Part shown: positions 15,801 through 21,338 of the stretch, piece after piece
Layout of the letters: every line of letters starts with the position of its first letter
Position numbering within the stretch: position 1 is the stretch's first letter
Program-made: the position numbers and the translations under genes
Source of the DNA: an uncultured Clostridium sp.
Lineage (GTDB): Bacteria; Bacillota; Clostridia; Lachnospirales; Lachnospiraceae
Assembly: GCF_900547735.1 (NCBI RefSeq)
Contig: NZ_URHZ01000079.1
Location: forward strand, 1-23,821
Direction of reading: 5' to 3'
Length of the DNA stretch: 23,821 bases
Notes under the pieces: generated by a model
Databases searched by the model: none
What the model was told of the DNA's origin: nothing
What the model saw: only the letters and a program-made list of their open reading frames with translations

Positions 15801-17519
15801 TGGATTCCTGGCCTGCATCGCTGCTGCCGGCAGGAATGTCATATTCAGGTAAATCGTGCCGTCTTCGTCATATTCGTAACTGCCGTAGTCATAATCGTCA
15901 TAGTCGTCGTACTCGTCGTCTTCTTCCTCATCCTCGTCATCATCCGACCACTCTTCGAAACTCATTCCGTCGTCTTCATCATCTTCCGATGCATCCGGAT
16001 TCGGTCCCATTACTCTTACGACATTGTAGCTGGAAATCGATACTGTCTGTTCACCTGATGAACCGCTGTCGCCGGAACCGGAGTCTGAGCCGCTGTCGGA
16101 ACCTGAACTTGTTCCTGAGCCTGAATCGCTGCCCGAACCGGAACCTGTTCCTGAACCTTTATCGCTCCCGGAACCGGAATCTGTTCCTGATGCCGAGCCG
16201 GACGATTTGTCGCTGTCATGTCCGTTATCGCTGCCGTTGTCCTTGCCGGAATCTGTACTTCCCTGACTGTTGTCTTTATCGGATGAACCGCTGTTTCCCG
16301 TATCTCCCTTGTCTGCGTCTGTTCCGCCGTCGGGTTTTGTTCCTCCCTGGCCTGCATCGCTTCCGCCGTCCGGTTTTGTTCCTCCCTGGCCTGCATCGCT
16401 TCCGCTATCGGGTTTTGTTCCTCCCTGACCTTCATTGCTTCCGCTGTCGGGTTTTGTTCCTCCCTGACCTTCATCACTTCCGCCGTCCGGTTTTGTTCCT
16501 CCCTGACCTTCATCACTTCCGCTGTCCGTTTTTGTTTCTCCCTGGCCTGCATCTGTTCCATTGTCGGGTTTTGTTCCTTCTTGACCTTCTTCGGTTTCTG
16601 TATTTCCGCTGTCGGATTTACTTTCATCCTCAACCGTTCCCTGGTCTTTATCGGTTCCGTCTTCCGGACCTGCGATATCATTTCCTTCTTCGGAACCGCC
16701 CTGGTTGTTTTCACTTCCGCTTCCGCCTGATGAACCGCCGCCCTCTCCGTCCGGCTGCTCCTCTTTCGCTTCTTCCGTCTGCTCTTCAGGCGCTGCCGTT
16801 GTTTCGGTAACTTCTTCTTCCTTTTCTTCTATAAAATAGCTTGCCGCCGGCACTACGATTTCAGAAGTTTCAATATCTTCAAAATTCAGATTAAATGTTG
16901 CATCCGCTCCCGTACCGTTCATATAGAGGAAAATGATTTCCTCATCTCCGGTCAGCTTGTAGGATTCCTCTGCTTCCGCATCCGAGGCGCTTGCTTCACT
17001 GTCTGTATTACTAAGGCCTGCATGCTCTCTGTATTCCATGTATTTCTTTTTATCGAGACGGACCAGGATGTAACCGTATGCTTTTTTGTTATCACCGGTT
17101 AACATTCCCTCTTCGTCGTTGTCGTAGAATAAGATGAAGCTGGAATATCCGTCGAACAAATCTTCATACTTTTTAAAATTCTGGCTGTTTTCACTGTCTG
17201 ATTCACCGTCCAGTTTTCTTAACATACCGTCGAAATCAAACTTCCATCCATTTGTAACAGCCCGTTCCGCTTCGGCCAGAAGCTCTTCTCCCGAAACCGA
17301 AGTTCCCGGCATCCACACATCCGCTTCCGATGCGGTGGCGCTTGACGGTGTTGCTGCAAGTCCGTTTCCATCCATTGCAATCTCTGCTGCAAATGCGGCG
17401 ATATTTATATTCGTAATGCACAGACAGGCGATTAACAGCCAGGCCAGACTTTGGCGCCAGTTGCGCTTTACTGCGCTTTTTCTTTTTCTACTGAATAATT
17501 TCTGTTCCGCGAAATTCAT
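12819..17519 (-). CDS. Giant double-VWA surface protein, no sorting signal
   Basis: This 1566-residue secreted protein has an ordinary Sec signal (hydrophobic 'SLAWLLIACLCITNINIAAFA', cleavage near residue 45), not the SipW type. Residues 46-230 form a globular N-terminal region. An S/G/D/T-rich stalk follows (about 240-490, with 13-residue repeats at 310-400), then an almost purely acidic D/E/Y stretch (510-545). Two von Willebrand A domains follow, with MIDAS motifs DRSNS (near 640) and DSSGS (near 1055), each with a downstream SDG/TDG acidic site and a beta module ending in EYPKPVVQ or EYPHPVLQ. The last domain (1405-1505) looks CnaB-like, with KIRKVV, FEITES and VEVYNTY as possible Lys, Glu and Asn of an isopeptide bond. 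No LPXTG or membrane tail exists. VWA proteins with MIDAS sites are commonly pilus-tip adhesins. ATG with GGGAG upstream. Confidence 0.9.
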   Translation of the reverse strand: MNFAEQKLFSRKRKSAVKRNWRQSLAWLLIACLCITNINIAAFAAEIAMDGNGLAATPSSATASEADVWMPGTSVSGEELLAEAERAVTNGWKFDFDGMLRKLDGESDSENSQNFKKYEDLFDGYSSFILFYDNDEEGMLTGDNKKAYGYILVRLDKKKYMEYREHAGLSNTDSEASASDAEAEESYKLTGDEEIIFLYMNGTGADATFNLNFEDIETSEIVVPAASYFIEEKEEEVTETTAAPEEQTEEAKEEQPDGEGGGSSGGSGSENNQGGSEEGNDIAGPEDGTDKDQGTVEDESKSDSGNTETEEGQEGTKPDNGTDAGQGETKTDSGSDEGQGGTKPDGGSDEGQGGTKPDSGSNEGQGGTKPDSGSDAGQGGTKPDGGSDAGQGGTKPDGGTDADKGDTGNSGSSDKDNSQGSTDSGKDNGSDNGHDSDKSSGSASGTDSGSGSDKGSGTGSGSGSDSGSGTSSGSDSGSDSGSGDSGSSGEQTVSISSYNVVRVMGPNPDASEDDEDDGMSFEEWSDDDEDEEEDDEYDDYDDYDYGSYEYDEDGTIYLNMTFLPAAAMQARNPQSKARFFRSAKVENEQVSVQASVAAVSDFTPTIKGYHKQIRHIGGDDYELHLDVSGSGQGMDIMFIVDRSNSMGSSFSGSMKELKEVLGYRRTSDYWPYRVEEQNGFVDEIFGKAPNSRFSIITYGTTASTKLNWSGNKTEVKDAIGEMTVDGGTNYEDALYTAKVMLEKREPGRVPVVIFLSDGKPTYYNKSDKNDKTIEFNGYNSTFRTGGEGDDTDSKTTSETINAGKEFYKVASQKGATVYGVGFDGADIKYFKPIVYGVEAPSSTSRILMAADNNLTKEFDKLLENLKVKNVKIADTLSQYVDLSANWKNTAKVYKINDTKKTELAAGSGYESLEYDENTRTITLTFGADRKLEEDTVYELVFNIKVNDVAKNALANGEYPSVGDRDTDYGNNDTSSEQPGFYSNDKAILTFGDDSSLQIEYPKPVVQTTYVPEPEHRKYIEDKKNGTFELTLDVTSPVGSSTETTETKSPADVMFVLDSSGSMAWAIGGQNASGTKRYVLVNNAIKKVVEGLADFDVYYRSVQFSGTTYTQKPKTWLKAEKPYGKGIDITSPDDGTYPNKALETGISLINSGSPNKDEPGLKKHIIILTDGEPSQNSQSNTNNIDAAINDLTSDTVLHIIACQLSTSTYLSNLQARAAKKGAAVTMQYINNEADVDKVFNNIKNSIISSVTESKPGITGVTITDTLSEYAEFANPNSTDDVKILMGGTPMSAAEKKEANPDITKTGKTVTVSFAGNYEFEKDVTYSISFPIKPSAKAFEEYLQNNGGYGEVVGDADTDVPGFSEEEWTSSGKPGFQSNESANVTYIYGTNQKELEYPHPVLQVTQGKMKIRKVVIDGTPEDDGKEFIIHVNGEDYSSVALENGETSPYIYVDSETSFEITESVPMEYTQAAMLRITDAKTGDLIEESEGTVTVKPGDDLLVEVYNTYGHKPYFHNWNTVTNYTTGDKTTPFKTSREAAKEAAKNHPKAALTENDEEDLNMEEGEALD
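16321..16590 (-). repeat. 39-bp tandem repeats in the VWA protein stalk
   Basis: About seven in-frame copies of a 39-bp unit encode variants of TKPDGGSDEGQGG. The central copies are nearly identical and the outer ones diverged. Copy-number change would alter stalk length without breaking the frame. Confidence 0.85.
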
Positions 17520-17562
17520 CTATTCTCCCGCCTTCCTTTCTCCGTAAATCTCCCCTGTGCTT

Positions 17563-18006
17563 CTATTCTTCACTTTCTTCCATTGCACTGTCCATCAGCT
17601 TTAATAACTCCAGGGCACTGCGGAAAAACTTCTTTTCTTTTTTGTCTGCCCAGATTACTTCACCCTGCCAGGTGGCGTTCTGTCTATATTTCACATGGAC
17701 AATAAATGTGGTTTCTTCACCTTTTTTCTTTCTTAACTCTCTTTCGTCCATCAGTGCCACGGCCTCCTCTTTCTTCTGCCTTACTGCGCCTCTATCTTTT
17801 CGGAAGCTTCTGCCGACCGTGGAATTCTGCGGAAAATCAAGATCATTGAAAAACGAATCCATCTTTCTCAGCAAATCCATCGTATTGGCGTATGGAATCG
17901 GTCTTTTCTGATACAGATTCCAGATGCTTCCTGAATAATCTCCCTGTGCGGTACTGTCTACACATATTGTCATAAGATTAGGCGCTGAAATCATGCCTTC
18001 CATCAT
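17563..18006 (-). CDS. Conserved hypothetical protein, first gene of the fibre operon
   Basis: I do not recognise a characterised family for this 147-residue protein. It has no signal peptide or membrane segment and is probably cytoplasmic. The N-terminal part contains 'SAPNLMTICVDSTAQGD', then 'YSGSIWNLYQKRPIPYANT' and a leucine-patterned helix. The middle is lysine- and arginine-rich. The C-terminus reads 'TFIVHVKYRQNATWQGEV' followed by 'FFRSALELLKLMDSAM', like a small beta-alpha domain. A longer frame would start at a TTG (18057) with no ribosome site, while the ATG at 18006 has AAGGGAG eight bases upstream. It lies 43 bases before the VWA gene and just after the SARP regulator's terminator region, so a regulatory or assembly role linked to the operon is possible but unproven. 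Confidence 0.8.
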   Translation of the reverse strand: MMEGMISAPNLMTICVDSTAQGDYSGSIWNLYQKRPIPYANTMDLLRKMDSFFNDLDFPQNSTVGRSFRKDRGAVRQKKEEAVALMDERELRKKKGEETTFIVHVKYRQNATWQGEVIWADKKEKKFFRSALELLKLMDSAMEESEE

Positions 18007-18085
18007 TCCGACCTCTCCCTTCGTTAATGATACTTTATCAAAAAGGCAATCACGCAATTAATCACGGAAAGGCTTTTTTTTGCTT

Positions 18086-18115
18086 TTTTCTTACTTTATT
18101 TACATTTTTATTAAC
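18086..18115 (-). promoter_or_regulatory. Direct repeats, candidate SARP binding site
   Basis: Three 9-base units in the same orientation, GTTAATAAA, GTAAATAAA and GTAAGAAAA, start at 18115, 18103 and 18094 on minus. SARP-type regulators bind short direct repeats near target promoters. The position upstream of the operon fits, but the A-rich composition makes chance or DNA bending an alternative. Confidence 0.3.
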
Positions 18116-18200
18116 CTTTTCTAATGAAAGCATGAAGTTCCCCACTGCCAGGACAGGTTTTACAGCGTGAAGGACAGAATGGATACGTCTTTTTACATCA

Positions 18201-18239
18201 AAAAGAAGCCATGAAAAAATGTAAACACTTTCTCATGGC
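18201..18239 (-). terminator. Second terminator-like hairpin upstream of the operon
   Basis: GCCATGAGAAA pairs with TTTTTTCATGGC through 11 positions (one G-U) around a 9-base loop, followed on minus by TTCTTTTT. It may be a back-up terminator for the regulator gene, or an attenuator if an operon promoter lies further upstream. Confidence 0.6.
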
Positions 18240-18289
18240 CTCTATGCTCCATCATTTAAAACACTATCCGTGCACGCTTTACTGCAAAA

Positions 18290-18325
18290 CAGCGAAAAAC
18301 CCGCTCCGTAATGTTTTTTATTGCC
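18290..18325. repeat. Decayed copy of the 33-bp palindrome
   Basis: Roughly 26 of 36 positions match copy 2, including CGAAAA and TTTTATTGCC, and the AATCAAC flank resembles the CTCAACA flank of copies 1 and 2. Confidence 0.5.
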
Positions 18326-18374
18326 AAATCAACTAACAATAACACGAGCTCTCCGCGGGCCGGCTGCCGCCTCC

Positions 18375-18410
18375 AATAAAAAAAGAGACCCGTGCACATA
18401 TACAGGTCTC
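18375..18410 (-). terminator. Rho-independent terminator of the SARP gene
   Basis: On minus, GAGACC and GGTCTC form a six-base stem with a 14-base loop, followed directly by TTTTTTTTATT. It lies about 70 bases past the regulator stop codon. Confidence 0.8.
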
Positions 18411-18481
18411 CGTGGAGTATCTTCTATAATAAATATATCTAATCAGTTACAAACAAATCTTGTTTTCACCGTACCTGGACG

Positions 18482-19699
18482 TCAGGCTCCCAATTCCGCC
18501 AGCGACGTCACATTGTAACTGATCTCCGCCCGGATACCGGCTAATTCCTTTAATTTCTTATTAATTCTGTTATAGACTATGGAACAGTCCTCCTGCTTTG
18601 TCCCTGAAAGCAGAATCAGGTACTGGGAATTGCTGTACCTTGTATAGGCATCACCGCGTCTGAGTGTCAGACGGATTGCCTCCCGGAGATCCTCGGAACG
18701 TTTCTTCAGTTTTTCCTGGTTCCGGATGACTTTTCCTTCATAATCAACCAACGTACAGAGCATCAGGAACACGGATTGGCCGCTCCGCTCCATAATCCGG
18801 CTCAGAAGGCGGTATGTATCAATAAAACTCGGGTAGGAACAATAAAATGCGCCTTCCGCCGTTAATTCATCTTCCTCATGCCCCTCCTTCAGTTCATCCC
18901 GGATTTCATCCAGATTGTTGGGACAGCTTTTGATCTTCTCTCCCATCTTCCGGTAACATTCCAGCATCTGAGTCGACGGGGGCAGCCCCATCTCATCGGA
19001 ATACATCCGGACCGTCTTGTCGTAAAGACGATAGGCCTCTTTATAATCCTCCTTATACAGCAGGCTTTCTATCTGGTGAATCTGCCAGTCATCAAAAGGA
19101 TAAATCTCTGCGGCCTGGCTGTAAAGCCTGTACATTGCCTCATAATCCTTCTGCTCTTCCATGTAGCTTCCCAGCCACTCCACACATTCGCTGAATTTCC
19201 GCTTATAGGCCAGGCTCTCCAGGGTTACCCATGTCTCACTTGAGATTGCCGGAAGAAGTTCTCCCCTGTAAAGCAGCGCCGCATTCTCATAACAACGGTA
19301 CTTTTCCTTCCTGTCGGCCGCGTTCTCCGCCTCCGCAATATAACGTTCAAACTCTATCGTATCTACTTCTATGGATATATTCTCGTCGTTAATATACAGT
19401 CCATCCCGGTTGGTGATATAATCGCCCTCCGGCAGCCCCGCCTGGACCATCTGTTTCCGCATCCGGTACAACAGGTTATTCAGGCTGTTATTTAAATTTG
19501 TCACATTGAGTCTGTCATAGAGCATCTGCATAAGCTGTTCCTTGGCAATTCCCTTTGTACCGTGAATCCACACAATCTGTAAAAGCTGAACAAACTTTGC
19601 CGTACTGTTTCTCCCCAGAATAATCTCTTTACCGTCATAATCCAGAGTAAAACCGCCCAGCATACAGATCTTCAGTACCTTTTCATTACCCTTTTTCAT
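18482..19699 (-). CDS. SARP/BTAD regulator with degenerate GGDEF-like C-terminus
   Basis: This 405-residue regulator has an OmpR-like winged-helix DNA-binding domain (about residues 8-100, 'KICMLGGFTLDYDGKEI', 'RMRKQMVQAGL', 'YITNRDGLYI'). A bacterial transcriptional activation domain of TPR-like helices follows (about 105-260, 'LYRGELLPA', 'AAEIYPFDDWQIHQIES', 'LYDKTVRMYSDEMGLPPS'). The last ~110 residues look like a GGDEF fold, with 'LRRGDAYTRYSNSQYLILLSG' spacing matching RxGDxxxRxGGDEF, but the signature is replaced by YSNSQ, so no cyclase activity is expected. The frame extends to an ATG at 19777, only eight bases after a -10 element; the ATG at 19699 has GGAG nine bases upstream and gives a normal family start (19708 is an alternative). 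It lies directly upstream of the fibre operon, so it is the likely activator (inference). Confidence 0.88.
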   Translation of the reverse strand: MKKGNEKVLKICMLGGFTLDYDGKEIILGRNSTAKFVQLLQIVWIHGTKGIAKEQLMQMLYDRLNVTNLNNSLNNLLYRMRKQMVQAGLPEGDYITNRDGLYINDENISIEVDTIEFERYIAEAENAADRKEKYRCYENAALLYRGELLPAISSETWVTLESLAYKRKFSECVEWLGSYMEEQKDYEAMYRLYSQAAEIYPFDDWQIHQIESLLYKEDYKEAYRLYDKTVRMYSDEMGLPPSTQMLECYRKMGEKIKSCPNNLDEIRDELKEGHEEDELTAEGAFYCSYPSFIDTYRLLSRIMERSGQSVFLMLCTLVDYEGKVIRNQEKLKKRSEDLREAIRLTLRRGDAYTRYSNSQYLILLSGTKQEDCSIVYNRINKKLKELAGIRAEISYNVTSLAELGA

Positions 19700-19791
19700 C
19701 TTTCCCATCTCCGCATCCGGAATTATTTCCCTTAAATGCCTTTGCCGGTATAGCCGCACCAGGTTTGGAAATACCATGCAAAGTTACTTAG

Positions 19792-19800
19792 ATTATATCA
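19792..19800 (-). promoter_or_regulatory. Extended -10 promoter of the SARP gene (P1)
   Basis: TGATATAAT on minus has the TGn extension and a perfect -10, with no good -35. It would start transcription near 19785, about 85 bases before the chosen ATG. Confidence 0.6.
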
Positions 19801-19881
19801 TGAATGCAGGACACAGCTAAAACATCTCCGCTTTCATACATGGCTTGCATCAGATACACAAGCCCTTCACTAAGTGTACAT

Positions 19882-19890
19882 ATTATAACA
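19882..19890 (-). promoter_or_regulatory. Second extended -10 element (P2) upstream of the SARP gene
   Basis: TGTTATAAT on minus also has a TGn extension and perfect -10 with a poor -35. It lies 90 bases upstream of P1, so the regulator may have two start sites. Confidence 0.5.
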
Positions 19891-19950
19891 CAGAATTGGT
19901 CCGGGTAACAGGGTTAATCACGTATTTAGCCCGATTGTTTTGGTAAAAAG

Positions 19951-20155
19951 TTACCGTTCACACCGCATTGCGCTGTGAACAATAACACGCTTCGCGATGC
20001 ACAGAAACGGCAAAAAGCGCCGTTGATTGTAATGAAAAGTCCGCATCGCGCACTTTTCGTTGCGTCGCGCCGTAACCCTCGGGTTTTCTGTGACTTTCGC
20101 TTTGCTCCACTCACAAAAAACACCTCGCGGAATACTGCCTGTGAACAGTAACGGT
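19951..20155. repeat. ~205-bp structured element with inverted ends (MITE-like)
   Basis: The ends are inverted. Left is TTACCGTTCACA; the right end read on the other strand is TTACCGTTACTGTTCACA, the same with a six-base insertion. Inside are several hairpins: AACCC/GGGTT, AACGGC/GCCGTT, TGTGA/TCACA and a copy of the 33-bp palindrome. No real gene is present; short open frames here do not look like proteins. It fills most of the 477-base gap between the YitT gene and the SARP gene. I recall similar elements recurring in Lachnospiraceae genomes, but cannot check here. Confidence 0.65.
20030..20062. repeat. 33-bp interspersed palindrome, copy 3 (inverted)
   Basis: On minus it begins CAACGAAAAG and has CTTTTCATT at the other arm, as in copies 1 and 2. 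This copy is embedded in the larger element at 19951-20155. Confidence 0.7.
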
Positions 20156-20176
20156 AAAAACATCACTAAATTTCTA

Positions 20177-21046
20177 TCAGATGGAATCTTTAAATTCTCG
20201 GAATCCCTGTCCCAGCACTTCCGACGTCTCCGTCACCATAACAAATGCATCGGGATCCTCGTCATACACGATTTTCTTGAGTTTTGCAAACTGGGACTTC
20301 CTGACCGTACATAAAAGGACACTGGTATCCTGTTTACTGTATGCGCCCCTCGCAGGGAGCAGGGTGGCCGAGCGGTCCAGCTCGTAAATAATCTTCGCCG
20401 CAATGCCGTCCGGTTTCTTCGTCACAACGGTCGCCATACTTCCCGCATCTCCGCCGTAGATAATAGAATCAATCACTTTTGTCTGGGCATACAGAGCAAT
20501 CAGTCCAAAGAGAGCCGCCTCAATATTGCCGAAAACAAAGATGGAAAATACCAGAATAACACTGTCCACAATCAGAAGCGCCCTTCCAATGGACATGTGG
20601 GGCCGTTTCTTCTGGAGCAGATAGCCGACGATATCCGTTCCCCCTGTCGTCGTCCCCGTCATAAATATCATGGCCATTCCAACTCCTACGATTACCCCGC
20701 CGTAAAGGCTGCACAGCATTCTGTCGCCGTTGTAGACAGGACAGAACGGCGCCACCGCCATATCAAGGATTAAGGAGCACACGGTACTGGCTACAGCCGT
20801 TGTAATCGCAAAACGGTGGCTTAAATAAAACCAGGCCAGAATTAAAAGCGGTATATTGAGAACCAGGGTCAGGGCACCCACCGGCAGATCGGTCAGATAA
20901 TTGACCATCAGCGCAATACCGGAAGCGCCTCCCGGAGCTATATTGGCCGGAACCATAAACGCATGCGTCCCAATACTGTAAATGACCGCCCCCACTAACA
21001 AAAGCCCCATATCTTTAAAAGAAATCTTTTCACGAAGTTTTTCCAT
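20177..21046 (-). CDS. YitT-family membrane protein (DUF161 + DUF2179)
   Basis: This 289-residue protein has five to six transmembrane segments in the first ~200 residues, with the YitT pattern 'FMVPANIAPGGASGIALMVN' near residue 30 and 'GTTTGGTDIVGYLL' near 135. The C-terminal soluble DUF2179 domain (about 215-285) has 'GVYS'-like 'RGAYSKQDTSVLLCTVRK' and ends in a short tail. Length is standard. The family is widespread in Firmicutes and its molecular function is not established. The frame runs to a TTG at 21079, but the ATG at 21046 has AGGAAGG nine bases upstream, so I use it. It is monocistronic here, with no clear terminator other than the structured repeat downstream. Family confidence is high. 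Confidence 0.92.
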   Translation of the reverse strand: MEKLREKISFKDMGLLLVGAVIYSIGTHAFMVPANIAPGGASGIALMVNYLTDLPVGALTLVLNIPLLILAWFYLSHRFAITTAVASTVCSLILDMAVAPFCPVYNGDRMLCSLYGGVIVGVGMAMIFMTGTTTGGTDIVGYLLQKKRPHMSIGRALLIVDSVILVFSIFVFGNIEAALFGLIALYAQTKVIDSIIYGGDAGSMATVVTKKPDGIAAKIIYELDRSATLLPARGAYSKQDTSVLLCTVRKSQFAKLKKIVYDEDPDAFVMVTETSEVLGQGFREFKDSI

Positions 21047-21196
21047 CTCCACACACCTTCCTCTTACCATTTTCCCCAAAATAATAAAAAATATAAAGTA
21101 TCTTCAAATGACGGTATATCCACTCCCCGGAATATCATTGCCGAATCGTTGCTAAAAATTTCACACGCGGAACTCATACGCCGGGCGCGGCCTCAT

Positions 21197-21237
21197 AGTG
21201 AATGGAAATCCGAACGCTTCGCGGGCAGGTTCTCACT
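21197..21237. other. GC-rich imperfect hairpin between guaB and the YitT gene
   Basis: AGTGA and TCACT flank a GC-rich core containing CGCTTCG, similar in size and core sequence to the 33-bp palindromes but with different arms. It may be a diverged relative; evidence is weak. Confidence 0.25.
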
Positions 21238-21239
21238 TT

Positions 21240-21283
21240 CAAAAAATAAACAGGCGACACCCCGTGAGGGACATCACCTGTTA
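21240..21283 (-). terminator. Terminator of guaB
   Basis: On minus, AACAGGTGATGTCCC pairs over about 15 positions, counting G-U (one G-T among them), with GGGGTGTCGCCTGTT around a short loop. TATTTTTT follows. It lies about 55 bases past the guaB stop. Confidence 0.88.
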
Positions 21284-21338
21284 TTATCAAGCCGGACGGC
21301 TATCTTTTAAAGCCGGTTTCCCGGCTGACATTATTTAG

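Larger units (their letters stand above)
18007..18481. other. 475-base intergenic region upstream of the fibre operon
   Basis: There is no gene here. From the regulator side it holds the SARP-gene terminator (18375-18410), a decayed palindrome copy (18290-18325), a second terminator-like hairpin (18201-18239), and an A-rich stretch with three direct repeats (18086-18115). No canonical -35/-10 pair precedes the operon; a weak TATCAT lies at about 18026-18031. That fits a promoter needing an activator. Confidence 0.6.

Noticed and set aside
16321..16590. Possible CRISPR array
   Set aside because: The 39-bp units are contiguous with no unique spacers and translate in frame within the VWA protein.
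15800..16810. Long plus-strand open frame (336 codons) opposite the VWA gene
   Set aside because: It is an R/L/C/F-rich shadow of the repetitive stalk, has no ribosome site, and runs antisense to a clearly coding frame. A second 232-codon minus frame at 16016-16714 is another shadow of the same repeats.
19926..20166. Two overlapping minus-strand open frames of 65 and 71 codons
   Set aside because: They lie wholly in the structured repeat, have no ribosome site, and look like products of a palindromic element rather than proteins.
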